Below, piece after piece: positions 44,401 to 55,000 of a stretch of 64,000 nt of DNA. Under the pieces are notes generated by a model that was not told the DNA's origin, ran no database searches, and saw only the letters and a program-made list of their open reading frames with translations. This DNA comes from Salvia splendens (lineage: Eukaryota; Streptophyta; Magnoliopsida; Lamiales; Lamiaceae). The stretch is from assembly GCF_004379255.2 (NCBI RefSeq), contig NC_056052.1, positions 8,983,708 through 9,047,707 on the forward strand. Reading direction: 5' to 3'. Numbering within the stretch: position 1 is the stretch's first letter; each line of letters starts with the position of its first letter. Both the position numbers and the translations under genes were made by a program.

Positions 44401-45416
44401 GATTTATCCTCAAGCCTGAACCGCACACTCCCAATTCCTTTAACTTGGCAAACCTGGTTGTTTCCCAACACCACAGTGCCTTGAGCCTCTGAAATCTCAT
44501 CAAAGAACTCCACATTTGGACACATGTGGAAACTACATCCTGAATCAAGGATCCAAGATTCAGTGCAAGGCCAATCCATCACATTCAGAGCATGAGTGAT
44601 CTCTTGCTCCTCAACACAATCAGAACTCGGCTTGGGGTTGTCACTTTCTTGAGCTTGCTTCCTTTTCCAGGCGAAGCAATCCCTCTTAAGATGCCCCGGC
44701 TTCTTGCACCAATGGCAAGAACGCGTTTCTTTCTGATTGCTTCCACCGGGTTTCAGAGTTTCCTTCTCCTTCTTGAATCCCTTCTTCGCTTTGAATTTTC
44801 TGATATTCAAGCTCTCGGGAACAACCTCATTTTCTTTGTCCCCATTCCTCTGCAATTCCTTCGATCTGAGGGCCGATTGCACCTGCAATAAAGTCACAGT
44901 CCCCTCCCTTCCGAACAGAATTGCATCCCGCATTTGGTCATACGATTTAGGCAGGGCATTCAATAGTAGTATCGCTTTATCCTCTTCCCCGATGGTAACA
45001 TCGATGTTTTCAAGATCATCGATGGCCTTCCCGAAATCCTCCAATTGCTCCAAAATACTTCTCTCCTCACTAAACCGATATGAATACAATCGCTGCTTCA
45101 TGAATAGTCGATTAGCAAGCGATTTAGTCATATACAACTCCTCGCACTTTTCAAGAATTCCGATCGCTGTAGTCTCCTTCGAAACCTCTCGCAAGACTTT
45201 ATCCCCGAGAGATAGCACCACGACGCTATGCGCCTTAGCAAGAATCTCCGCTCGCTTCACCTTTGCTTTATCATCGAGAATCAGCTTCGGATCATCTTTG
45301 TTGAGTGCATCCGCCAACCCTTGCTGGATCAGCATCGCCTTGATCTTCATCCTCCACAAACCGAAATCATTTTTTCCGGTAAACTTTTCTACTTCAAATC
45401 GCGAAGTCATCGACAT
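41406..45416 (-). CDS. Copia 3 gag-pol polyprotein, 1336 residues, intact
   Basis: Starts 76 bp inside the 5' LTR with MSMTSRFEVEKFTGKNDFGL, a TNT1-like gag opening (SRFEVEKFTGKN...WRMKIKAML). Domains in order: gag UBN2-type (about 30-200), CCHC zinc knuckle CHWCKKPGHLKRDC (234-247), protease WILDSGCSFHMCP (D at 291), GAG_pre-integrase HHCC (LWHLRLGHPADGS, CEECVLGKAKK), integrase core with VHSDLWGPSP, CLRTDNGLEF and NPQQNGVAERANRT, reverse transcriptase with KARLVARGFTQEYGVDYTE, LDVRTAFLHGDLEE and LLLYVDDMLVAG (around residue 1000), and RNase H with GFCDSDFAGNIDTRKSQSGY, LSTTEAEYIALTSAVKES and HERSKHIDVRLHFVRE. Each catalytic motif keeps its acidic residues. The ORF stops inside the first bases of the 3' LTR (41406), as is common in copia elements. 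No stop or frameshift. Confidence 0.95.
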   Translation of the reverse strand: MSMTSRFEVEKFTGKNDFGLWRMKIKAMLIQQGLADALNKDDPKLILDDKAKVKRAEILAKAHSVVVLSLGDKVLREVSKETTAIGILEKCEELYMTKSLANRLFMKQRLYSYRFSEERSILEQLEDFGKAIDDLENIDVTIGEEDKAILLLNALPKSYDQMRDAILFGREGTVTLLQVQSALRSKELQRNGDKENEVVPESLNIRKFKAKKGFKKEKETLKPGGSNQKETRSCHWCKKPGHLKRDCFAWKRKQAQESDNPKPSSDCVEEQEITHALNVMDWPCTESWILDSGCSFHMCPNVEFFDEISEAQGTVVLGNNQVCQVKGIGSVRFRLEDKSTMILSDVRYIPEVKRNLISLGSLEKKGCSFSSIGGEMEIRRKGGLVFKGKRNGSLYYLCGSVFRTGAQANAVKAEPMELWHLRLGHPADGSIKELFKRDVIQGSAEGSSKPCEECVLGKAKKLPYQKGKHTSTAPLDYVHSDLWGPSPVLSVGGGKYYMTVIDDYSRKMWVYILKEKSEAFSKFKEWCLIVEKEKGCVVKCLRTDNGLEFLSKEFESFCQSRGIKRHRTAPLNPQQNGVAERANRTIMERVRCMLFTSGMGKRFWVETVSTAVKLLNKCPSSSINSDTPDLRWYGSYGDYSHLKIFGCKAYAYMKQTKLDARALRCVMLGYQPGVKGYRLWCVEPGREKVIVSRDVVFTETELPFKQAGKPSEFSTDSTSATGTGVERVTDSSESEGSDEEHPVVGQRESERPVAVNEDSDLAGYQLARDRVRRQNVRAPSRYADSEMLYFALCVAEELDFAEPGSYKEAMNCKERDRWLKAMIEEIDSLIKNGTWILVDKVKGRKLVSCKWLFKKKIESANNEQIRFKARLVARGFTQEYGVDYTEVFSPVVKHTSIRILLAVVARMNWELEQLDVRTAFLHGDLEETIYMSQPEGFIKPGMEDKVCLLKKSIYGLKQASRQWHKKFDDHVLKNEFIRSKYDECVYIKKRKGVAVAYLLLYVDDMLVAGASQDEVQKVKDDLGYAFDMKDLGGAKRILGMNIVRNRKKGELWLNQADYVSRVIKRFKMEDTKLTRTPLAQHFRLSLEQAPKTDEERLEMQAVPYANIVGSVMYAMIGTRPDLAQAISCTSRYMSNHGREHWLALRWILRYLKGAGDIGILFKADTGEEAEVLMGFCDSDFAGNIDTRKSQSGYIFTMYGTAISWKSTLQDVVALSTTEAEYIALTSAVKESFWLRGMAADFGVEQEAIPIGCDNNGALCLAKHQVFHERSKHIDVRLHFVREEVEKGRVRLFKVDTAENPADMLTKPLAREKFELCMKLVGLQKQQFQLSNEGGDL

Positions 45417-45492
45417 CGATTTTAGAGCTCAATCAACTCCTTTCTGGAGGTATCTTCCTCAACGCCACTCGGTTCCCACAGATGGCGCCACT

Positions 45493-45809
45493 TGTTAACT
45501 CTAATCGAACGAGTTGTTGAAGATCACAATCTTGACGTTGTGTATTTGTGATTGAATCTTGAAGAGAAATTTTATTGAATTGAAAAAGGAAAATATCAAT
45601 CCAGCAACTATACATTCAGCTCCTTTTAAACTACCGCTATAACAACTAAGGGCTACTTTAACAAAATCTAATCCTGCGGTCAAGATTTAATCATCTTCAT
45701 CTTACGGAATGAACGGCTGCTGAGCTTTCTCCAGCTTAGACGATCATACACCTTTCTTCTCTTCTTCAATTACTTCATCAATTGCAACTAAGCAATTAAC
45801 TACTTCACA
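45493..45809 (-). repeat. Copia 3 5' LTR, 317 bp
   Basis: Two differences from the left copy; followed by TSD CAAAA. Confidence 0.94.
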
Positions 45810-45880
45810 CAAAACATATAAACAACGATCATGCATTCAAGCAATTCACATAACCAGCCAAAAATTGGCTCTATACCAAT

Positions 45881-47434
45881 TGTTGGGGTTTGGAGCCACT
45901 TGCACGGCGGAAGACTTGTACAAAACAAATAAATCAGACCGTATAATCTATTTGACAGATTATGAGATTAATCTATTCACATGTTAACACAGAATTGCAT
46001 GCTAGAACGTAAATAATTCATGCTTAAAGAATATAAATCCTAAAACATGAATTCTACGGTTTAGAGTTACCGATTTGATTTTCCAAAGAATCGTCGATTG
46101 CTCGCGCCTTCTCCACGATGATCTTCAATACTAGACCACGGATCTTCTGACTGGTTCCCGAACTGTATTCCGATATCACTGTGGGCTGATCTTATCGAAA
46201 CACTAGGACTCGAATAAAGAAGACAGAGTTTTCTCACGGATGAGGAGCTGAAAAACTCACGGAGGAGAGCTGAAATTTTCATCCCCTACTGCAGAGAGGA
46301 GAGGGATGAAATTTTCTCTCTCACAATTAATTGTCTTTTCTGTCTCCTTTATTCACCTATTTATAATAGCTACATATTGTGCCAGTCAGGGATCTATGGA
46401 AGGTTTTGGATATGAGCTCCCCCAATTAGCTTTTTACTAATTAAATTGAACCCACAATTTAATACAAGCTTATATTGAAATATTACGAGCAGCCACTACA
46501 GAAGTAATATTGACCTCCCCATCCAAATCCGAAATTACAAGTAATCCGGGTTTCCATTTTATTTATTATTTATTTCTCGTGCTTAAGATATAAATGTCCA
46601 TTAATTAAATAAAGTGTGTTATGGACTTAATTAATTAACATCTTATTAATTCCAAGAGTGGACTTAGCAAGAAACACTTATTTATTATTCATGGAATAAT
46701 TAAATTCCAATTGGCAAGTTTCCGAACAATAAAAATCTTGCTCAAGCTCCTCTTGAGGATATTATCAAACGAAACTCACCTCGCGCACGATTCAACATAA
46801 TAGTAATCCTAGCATCGCTAGATATTAATCACCACTACCCAATATATCAGGATTATTGGGTTGCGAAAAACCCACACCTTTTGATAAGTCAAAGTAGTGC
46901 ATAATCAATATCGTATGCTCAATGCTAAAGTATGTAGATTAAGAAATAGTATTTTATCAAGACCTAGTCTTTCAGTAGATAGCATAAAGACACGTCTTGT
47001 TGTTAGATCCATTCAGTGCTATACCACACCAACGTCATCTTATTTCAATAAGGCTTAGAAATAATCGAAATAACATTGCAACCTTTCGCGATAGGTAGCC
47101 AAAGCCTATCTAGGTTGTGAAATTCTTCTTTTTTCTTTTGCAAAGCATTGCATAGAACCGACTGTAGTTACCTTAAAGTGGACGACGCCCACAACCAGTC
47201 TACTAAGCAAAAGACTTAGGCTTTGTTTACTTCTTATGCATTTAAATGTTTATAAAACATCTTATAAACGCACAAGTAAACACAATGTAATAATATACTG
47301 ATTCTATTCGTGCAAACTGCTCGAATAATACTGAATCGGGTTAAAAGTGGATTGTAGAGTTTTTCTGTATACAAGCAAGATTCTATTCGCGCGAACTTGC
47401 TCGAAACATGCTTTTCAGTATACTAAACCTAACA
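45881..47434 (-). repeat. Right (5') LTR of the older element, about 1554 bp
   Basis: From TGTTGGGG to CCTAACA, followed by TSD ATGTT. A TATA-like CTATTATAAATAGG on the minus strand lies near 46356-46370. Confidence 0.8.
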
Positions 47435-47659
47435 ATGTTATGTTCATATTTTTCAACTAGGATATTAGATGGAATTTATTCAAATAATTAATATATGATT
47501 TGTTATTTTATAACGGAAAAGTTAATGGTTCCGTCAAATAAGGATTGGAATATATCGAATATAAAAGTACAAGGACTTACTAAAATCAAAATTTTGTATA
47601 AGGACCTATTGAAACAAACAATCAAAATACAAGGACTTAAGGATATGTTTTGCCTTAAA

Positions 47660-48120
47660 TAGGGGTGAGCATTCGGGTTTCGGTTCGGTTTTTTGCCAAA
47701 ACCGAACCAAACCCGAAAAACCGAATTTAGTTCAAAACCCAAACGGAACCGAACCCGAAAAACCGAAAACCGAACTTCTAAAATCGAACAAAACCGAAAT
47801 TAAAAAAAATGAAAAACCGAAAAAATAGTATATATTAATATATATATATATATTATTTTATTTTATATATACTAATAGAATATAAATATATAATATAAAA
47901 TTAATAGAATATTTATAATACATATTATATAAATATATTAAAAGAATATATATTATATATATGATATAATATATTAAATTGATAGAATAAACATATATAA
48001 TATTATATTTAAAATAAAATTCGGTTTTTCGGTTTTTTTTATTTTTTTTTTCGCCCGAACCGAATTTCAAAATTTTGGTTCGGTTCGGATATTCGGTTTT
48101 CGTTTTTTAGCTCACCCCTA
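47660..48120. mobile_element. hAT-like MITE beside the fold-back stem
   Basis: TIR TAGGGGTGAGC / GCTCACCCCTA with perfect 8-bp TSD GCCTTAAA (47652-47659 and 48121-48128). The inside is self-complementary (CGGTTTTCGGTT-type arms) around an AT-rich core; 461 bp. Confidence 0.93.
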
Positions 48121-48460
48121 GCCTTAAATACCTATAAACTGTAACTATGATGTTTATTAAAATACCAATTATAAATACTAACACTATTATAAAATCAAAT
48201 ATTATATATGTATGTACATTAAAATACTTATAAATTGTAACTATGATGTAATAAATATTTTTATATTTCATTTTTTAAATAGTTTATTCTTTCATGTTGA
48301 TTCATACATGATTTTTATTTTTTATGTGAAGATGTTCCTATTTGATATTGACAAATATGTAAATATTCAATTTGAGAAAATTCAAAAATTTTAATTTAAT
48401 TTAGAGATATTAATATTTAAAAAATTAAATATACAAATATTTATAACATACTATTAGTTA

Positions 48461-48658
48461 CTCCCTCCGTCCCATAAAAGATGTCACACGTATGGGACGG
48501 CACGAGATTTTAGGAGGTTTTGTTTTGTATGTTAAATGGAGAGAGAAATATAATAATTTTATTCATGTGAGAGAAAACTTTTTTCAAAAATGGAAATGTG
48601 ACATCTTTTGTGAGACAAACTAAAAAGGAAAGTATGATATTTATTATAAGGCGGGGAG
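48461..48658. mobile_element. Stowaway-like MITE
   Basis: CTCCCTCCGTCCCATAAAAG at the left, degenerate GGCGGGGAG at the right, TA on both sides (48459-48460, 48659-48660). 198 bp. Confidence 0.7.
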
Positions 48659-48769
48659 TATAATTTATAAGTATTAAAATATATATACATATGATGTCAT
48701 AATATTTTACTAAATATTTTACTACCTGAATTATAAAGAGAGAAAGGAAAGTATGGACTTTGTATACAA

Positions 48770-48950
48770 CCATACATTATATAGTTCCATTGTATGTGGG
48801 CCCACATTAAACTGAATAAAGAAATGAGGTCCTATTATATTTGCTGCGTTTCAATGGAATTGGTCTGCGTTTTAAACACTGCAGCCTCTGTTATGTTTTT
48901 TAACACTGCCGAGGATCCATTCCCTTACGGATTCGGTTCGAATTTGGGGG
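48770..48950. repeat. Inverted copy of the ARPC5 5' flank
   Basis: Reverse complement of 38170-38340 (GGGCCCACATTAAACTGAAT, AATTGGTCTGCGTTTTAAAC), with a small insertion (TTATGTTTTTTAACACTGCC) before GAGGATCCATTCC. ARPC5 coding sequence does not follow it. Confidence 0.85.
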
Positions 48951-48984
48951 TTAGATACTTAGAGCATTTCCAGCTAATTACTAC

Positions 48985-49724
48985 TAGGGCTGTCAAATCG
49001 TGCGGGTTGGGTTGTTATCGTGTCAACCCATTATCGACCCAACCCAATAAGGTCAAAACCCAACCCGAAATCATAAGGTTCTTATCGTGTCCCAACCCAA
49101 TAGATTCGTGTCAGATTCGTGCGTGTTATCGTGTACCCCCCAAAAAATCAACCATCTGTTAATGATGGTCAGTTAGCTTGACACGACACGATAACGACTA
49201 AAACATGATGTTATTATACGATTTAAACATGATATTACACGATAAAATAAAAAATTACCAAATTAAGATAATTATTTTCTTAATCAAAAATAATAAAATT
49301 AAAGTATAGTAATATTATATCTAAATAATAAAATTAAATAATTTAAAAATTAATTTTTAATAAAATATAAGCATAAAATTTTCTTAAAATTCATAAAAAA
49401 TTAATTAATATTTTTTTAATCAATGAATTAAAGTATAGTATTTTTTTAATTAATAGTATAATATTTTTTTAATTAATTAAAATTGAAGTATAATATTTTT
49501 TAATCAACAAAAATAACTAAAATTAAAGTTTAATAATTTTTAATTAATAAAAAGTAATTTTTTTTCTTAACGTATAACACTAACCCGACCCAACCCGTTA
49601 TCTTCGGATTCTTATTGGGTCGACCCTATAAGGACCTATATCCTAAACGTGCGTGTTCGTGTCATGTTAACTTCATGCTAGTCCATATTGTATTATCGTG
49701 GCGTATCAAAAATTGTCAGCCCTA
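48985..49724. mobile_element. hAT-like MITE, 740 bp
   Basis: TIR TAGGGCTGTCAA / TTGTCAGCCCTA with perfect 8-bp TSD ATTACTAC (48977-48984 and 49725-49732). Ends are rich in GGGTTGGG / CCCAACCC; the core is AT-rich and non-coding. Confidence 0.93.
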
Positions 49725-49806
49725 ATTACTACTCCCTCTCGTATTCGTACGCATTTTTGGTTGGGCACAAGTTTTAATGTACAATTGGTAAAATAAGAAA
49801 GATGTA

Positions 49807-50171
49807 CTCCCTCCGTCCCATATAAATAGGTCATTTGGGATCGACATGAGTTTTAATGTGTAATTGGTAAAGTAAGAGAGAAGGAGAAAAAATAGTTGAA
49901 ATTATGCAGTGGATTGAGGGCCCATAAATAATAAAGGAAAAAGAAGGAGAAAAAGGTTTCCATAAATGAATATGGACTATTTCTATGGGACAGACGAAAA
50001 AGGAAATATGGCATATTCCTATGGGACAGATGGAATAGAAAAAAAGTAATTGATGTATTGTCAGTGAAGAATGAGTCTCCCTTATTAGAGAATTTTTTTT
50101 TAAATAAGAAAATGCATACTCTTATTGAACGTACTAAAACGAAAATAGCACATAATTTCGTGGGACGGAGT
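49807..50171. mobile_element. Stowaway-like MITE
   Basis: CTCCCTCCGTCCCATATAAA at the left and CGTGGGACGGAG at the right. About 365 bp, with internal copies of TATGGGACAGA, so probably two relatives nested. Confidence 0.6.
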
Positions 50172-50197
50172 GAATGCAACTTAAACCCATTTTAATA

Positions 50198-50428
50198 CTC
50201 CCTCCATCTCATCTCAAGTGATTGACTGCTTTTCGACACTTGTTTGAAGAAATGAAATAAATAGTTAAAGCGGAAAGAAAGTAAAATAATTAATAGAATA
50301 ATGTATATACGACTCTCTTCTATATTATTCTATCTCTTACTTTACTTTCTCTCCACTTTAACTATTTATTATCATCTTTGCAAAACAATAGCCAAAAAGA
50401 TCAATTACTTGAGCTGGGATGGAAGGAG
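50198..50428. mobile_element. Stowaway-like MITE
   Basis: CTCCCTCCATCTCATCTCAA and GAGCTGGGATGGAAGGAG, with TA at 50196-50197 and 50429-50430. 231 bp. Confidence 0.7.
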
Positions 50429-50659
50429 TATATTTCAACTATTTATATTAAATTTAAAAGAATATAGTGTACTACTTTATCAACTGTTTTTTTTATTCAC
50501 AAAATTTATAGAAGGGATTTGTATTTGTAAATTTAAAAATGAGTTTATTTATTAATAAATTCAAAATGTTATGCACTTTGGAGAACCATTAGAGCTTTAC
50601 GTACTTTTTTTTAATTTCAAAATATTGTTGAAGATGGTTTTACATGTTAGAGAATACTA

Positions 50660-50873
50660 CTCCCTCTCTTCTAAAAAGAAATAGAAACATTGAAAACGCT
50701 ACAAATGTTAATCAAATTAAGAAAAATAAAGTGAAGTAGTTGAAACATTGAAAACGTTACAAATGTTAATCAAATTAAGAAAAATAAAGTGAAGTAGTTG
50801 AAGAACCACCACCCATTAACTCATTCCACTCACGTGTCATTTATTTAAACCTTACAAGTGGACGGAGGGAGAG
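50660..50873. mobile_element. Stowaway-like MITE with internal 58-bp duplication
   Basis: CTCCCTCTCTTCTAAAAAG at the left, GTGGACGGAGGGAG at the right, TA at 50658-50659 and 50874-50875. The inside holds two adjacent 58-bp copies starting AACATTGAAAACG (about 50685 and 50743). Confidence 0.7.
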
Positions 50874-50931
50874 TAAATAGTGCAAATTCATTGGAGAGAC
50901 ATGTATAGAGGGTGATAGCATTGTGAGTGTT

Positions 50932-51326
50932 GAGTGTCCACTATAGGGCGGCGCCGCCCGCCCCGGAAGCGGCTAAGCCGCGCCTGTCTGTCGTGGGCGG
51001 GGCGTCCGCCCCGAAGTGGACAAAAAATCGGGGGCGGAAGGGCGTTCGGCGCCGAGGACACGGCTGAGGAAGAAGGGGTGGGGCGAGGGCCGCGGCACCC
51101 TATTGCGTGGAAACAGTGAGCCGCGTCTATGAAACGACTGTGCGAGAGGGGGGGCGGCAGCAGGAGGCGGCTGCCCTCCTATAGTGGACGGGGGTGGATC
51201 CCCTGCGGTGCACAGCACTGCTGTGTACACTCACAAAACAATTTTATAATAATTAAAAAAAATTATTTTTTTATTATCCCCTGTGTGCACAGCACAGCAC
51301 GGGATCCAAATCCATAGTGGACACCC
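50932..51326. mobile_element. MITE with GTGTCCACTAT ends, PIF/Harbinger-like
   Basis: Left GAGTGTCCACTATAGGGCGG, right end ATAGTGGACACCC; a second CCTATAGTGGACGGGGG at 51178 and a palindromic GTGCACAGCACTGCTGTG core suggest one element inside another. TSD not certain. GC-rich left half, so ORFs there are not meaningful. Confidence 0.55.
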
Positions 51327-52050
51327 TTATGGGAAAAAACAAGATAAAGATGTGACCGACTGAATTGACAACTTGCTGAATTACCAATGGATCGAGTCCA
51401 TCGATAAATTTATTACTCCTTTATTCCCTTTCCTATTTTACATTTTTCTCTATTTAACCCACAACTCAACTTTATACTGAATTTTGTGCCAAAAAAATCC
51501 ACTTTAAATTGAACTGAGGAAATATAAGAAATTAATTTCAGCAATTAGCCATGGATATCTAATCGACAGATCCGTCAATAATATTTGTTGATATATTAAT
51601 TAGGTTACAAGTAATAATTGGAAATTTTAATATGTTTAAGCCCAGTTGTATTGTAAAAAAAAAAGCCCAGTTGTATTGTATAATCCAAGTTAGACTTTTT
51701 AACTTTCATTTTTTTTATATGCGCTCTTTCTCGCTCACTTTCTGCCTTTTCCACGTAAAAATTGGAGTTCACAAAATAGATTTATTGCATGATGACTTTT
51801 CCCAAATTCAACCGATACAGTTCTCAAAAGCTCAAACAAATATCAAGTTATCAACTGTAATATAACACACTAATAGCCTATACTTTTGTAAGAAAAAAAA
51901 TTATTGGTGTGGGTCAGAGGTCAACACGAACGTAGGAGAATTGGACCCACTGATGAGTGGAACACATCACTCAGCACGAGTTGGACCTCATTGGAAAAGT
52001 GTTCACAACCTATCAAGCTCGAAAGCAATGGAAAGAAGCAAGACAAGTTC
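51327..52050. other. AT-rich flank downstream of the BIG pseudogene
   Basis: No gene. The last exons of the BIG family (about 170 C-terminal residues) should lie here and do not; homology stops at 52060. Confidence 0.5.
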
Positions 52051-55000
52051 TTATGGAATGAAGGTACCTATAGTCTGTAGAGTAGCAACGATAAGAGGTG
52101 CTCGTGCAGCCACTTCTGTTCGTCTTCCAGACCCTAGTGGTATCGTCCACTGTGGTTGCCTGTCGGGAGGATGTCCCGAGCAGGCAACTACAATGTAGAA
52201 CTGCAAGACCTCTTCGCAGAGGTTGACAAGATAAGACTCCACTTCTGACTCCTCATAACTAAGAGGTTTATCAAGTGCAAGATTCTGCAGAAATTTGAGG
52301 CAAAGCTTGTAAGACTCTGTCTCGAGGCGAAGTGAAGGATCCTCCATTTGCATCATGGACCCTAGTTCTTTGAGCTTTTGATGTAGCTCTCCATTGCTAT
52401 TTATATTGCGAGCATGAGATGCCACAGCATGCACAACGTCGAAAAGGATAAAAATGTGTTTATACGATAATCGAGCTCTGTGCATTTTGTAGATATCCTC
52501 TATAGCCTGCCATATTCCATGTAAGAGTTATCGTCAGACTTAAATAACCGGAATGGGCTACAAACAAAACTTATGATTTTACCTACCTTTAATAGTAAAA
52601 GCTGAATTCCAGATCGGCACTTGATATCGGATATAGCTGCGTACAGACGACGACTCCTTAAGTTACTATCTGAATCATCGTTGCAGGTGACTGCCCCGGC
52701 AGATTCATCATGGCTGCTCTCATTCACATCATCTCCCTGGGCCTCTCTTATGCTATTGTTATCATCAAGATTAAAGGAAAAATCCGGACATGTTTCATTT
52801 AACGCTTCTTTGAGAAATGAAACCACATCCAACCACTTGTCTTCAGAGAACATCTCCCCAGCATTGCTCATTAGGCGAACGAAACCAGTAATACCAATAA
52901 TAGCAAGGCTTTGATGACGACGCTTGATAAAGCTGACCAGTAGCATCAGCACCTTCTTCAGAAGGGGATTGATCGTATCACAGAAATTAATAAAAAGATC
53001 TACGACTAATTGCATAGCCAATGTGCACAACTCATGCATCCATGAATCTTGATTTAGTTCCTCCATCTCACCATTGTCTATGTGCGCAGACCCATCAAAT
53101 ATACTAAAAAGGACAGATTCAAACACCTTCTCCCACAAGGCTAGGGAGAAGTGAAGCCCATAGTTACGCAAAGTACCAAATAGTATTTGTGAGGCACTCT
53201 CCCTGATTTCAGGACTGGGGTCAAAGCTCAGTTCAGATAAACCTGGGGAGAGAGAGATACTTTATTTTACCTGAATTAATCATACTCTGCATATGCAGGG
53301 GCAAAAAGAGTCGTTTTAGGTGAAATCAGCTTCAAATACAAAAAAAAACATCATTACCCGTCAACAAAGGAAGCCATAAATAGAGATGGTTCACCCTATT
53401 TGCAGGTTCCCCATTGTCACTTTTTCTTTCTTTACCAATTTGAGGTGAAGGTGGAGAAGCCACTTCAGGAGCTTCCTTCCTTAGATCTCCTTCAGCAAGT
53501 CTTTCAGCACAGTACTGAAGTAAACCTATGGCATTAAGACTAATTGCTTTGTTGAATCTAGTATTGGTGAATGCAACTAAACAATTTATGCAGTCCGTAA
53601 AAGTAGTAGATTCAGTTTCAATGATATATGTGAAATAATCACGAAAAATCTTCTTAATTATTTCGAATGAGAGGAGGACAATGTTCTTATGATCATCATA
53701 CGCAGCTGTTGTGAAGACCTGCAATTAAGAATGTAATCAGAGGGTTGAACGTGAAATTTATCGCCATAAGCTTCACATAATAATAATTTTCCCAAGGCCA
53801 CATTAAAGGTTCCGTACCATAAATATGCTCTTCCATCCCGATTTGACATTATTCACTTGGGATAACACCACCTGAGAAACACATCTGATAATCAATTCTC
53901 GGATTTCAACAGCACTACTCTTGCACATTACAATTACAAAAGGCTTCATGAACCCATTCTGAAAGTTAAAGTTAGCCAATTCTTCTCTTTCCAAGACTTT
54001 CATTAATAACTGGCACAAAGCGTCCATTGCAAATATTGCAATAGAAAGATTTTCTGAACAGCCTGTGGTCACAAAAAAATCAGATAGTACTTGCCAAATC
54101 TTAGACCACACAGGCCTAATGCGGTTCATGTTGTAGTTCCTGTTAAGAGGGATAAAATAGAAGTCACTTGCATGGCCAAATAAGCAAAAAATGGTAAAAA
54201 TAATTGACTGGAGTTTTTCCACGGTGAACGGGGAAAGAATAAAGGATCAAGTGACAATTAACTTACGCGATCTCAACAATCTTAGTGAGGCTGAAAACCC
54301 GAGGATTAGATGTACATCGTAGTTCATCCATAGATACCTTGCAGAGAGCCTTGACAAAATCAACTATTGCCTCACCATTAAGTTTTTGGCTCTGTATAAA
54401 TATGCGGTTAACATCACCAACTTGCTCCAACATGTTGAAGTTAGAGGACAAGTTGTTCATCTGTCCAGATGTTATTCCTGCAGCAACATTACCACCTATA
54501 CCAGCACTATCATATGAACCCCTCCTCATTGCAGAAGCTGCATTCTGAATATTCCCAGCTCCCTTCTTTTTTGAAACAGGAAGAATATTTGATCTGCCTT
54601 GTTTAGATTTGTCTAATTCATTAAGATGGATTGCAAAGAAAGAAGCATCTGGTGATGCACCTGCACCCCGTAGGTGCAAATGCTCAAACCGTGAAACACA
54701 TGTTAATATATGTTCCCAGCCATCCTGTATATAGTTCCCATCCCCTTCTGCTATGGCGACTATAACCTGTTAAAACAAGTAAACAGATGGACCGGAGTAG
54801 TCAGAAAATTTTGAAAATTGCTGAACATGAGTAATGAGCATTAATCATTTCAGTTAGATTTAGCACAGAACTGAAAAGTTTTTAGGAACATCACGCTCTA
54901 TCATCCCACAAATAATATGCAGCTAACCAAATCAGAATATATTTAAGAATATCTTTTACCAAAAAAAAAAGGAGAGGAGAAAGGACCTCGGGCTTAATCG

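Larger units (their letters stand above)
41094..45809 (-). mobile_element. Complete, possibly active Ty1/copia (Tork/TNT1-like) element 3
   Basis: 4716 bp. LTRs of 317 bp (41094-41410 and 45493-45809) differ at two positions by my count (TAACGG/TAAGGG and GGTCAGG/GGTCAAG), about 0.6%. TSD CAAAA at 41089-41093 and 45810-45814. Minus-strand primer site TGGCGCCATCTGTGGG next to the 5' LTR and a purine tract GAAGGTGGAGATT next to the 3' LTR. One uninterrupted polyprotein. All parts needed for autonomous movement are visible; activity itself cannot be seen. Confidence 0.95.
39340..47434 (-). mobile_element. Older LTR retrotransposon remnant hosting copia 3
   Basis: Bounded by a 5-bp TSD ATGTT (39335-39339 and 47435-47439). 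Both ends show the same LTR edge, starting TGTTGGGGTTTGGAGCC on the plus strand (39340 and 45881). The right LTR is complete (45881-47434, ending CCTAACA). Just left of it the minus strand reads TGGTATAGAGCC, an initiator-tRNA-Met-type primer site, so the element runs on the minus strand. The left LTR agrees with the right only for about 470 bp. No coding region of its own is recognisable. Confidence 0.8.
38932..47651. mobile_element. Fold-back MITE split by a nested LTR element
   Basis: The left stem begins near TTATGGCAAACCATATCTTT and runs to a loop near 39235; the right stem is 39245-39339 plus 47435-47651. Joining these two pieces across the LTR element rebuilds the right stem as the complement of the left (CTATGTTATGTTCATATTT against AAATATGAACATAACATAG), so the empty site is certain. 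Stem about 300 bp; TSD of the MITE itself not resolved. Confidence 0.8.

Noticed and set aside
48794..49162. 122-codon plus-strand ORF
   Set aside because: Crosses the inverted ARPC5-flank copy and the end of a hAT MITE; no homology as protein.
50934..51230. Arg/Pro-rich ORFs on both strands
   Set aside because: GC-rich arm of a MITE; open frames are a composition effect.
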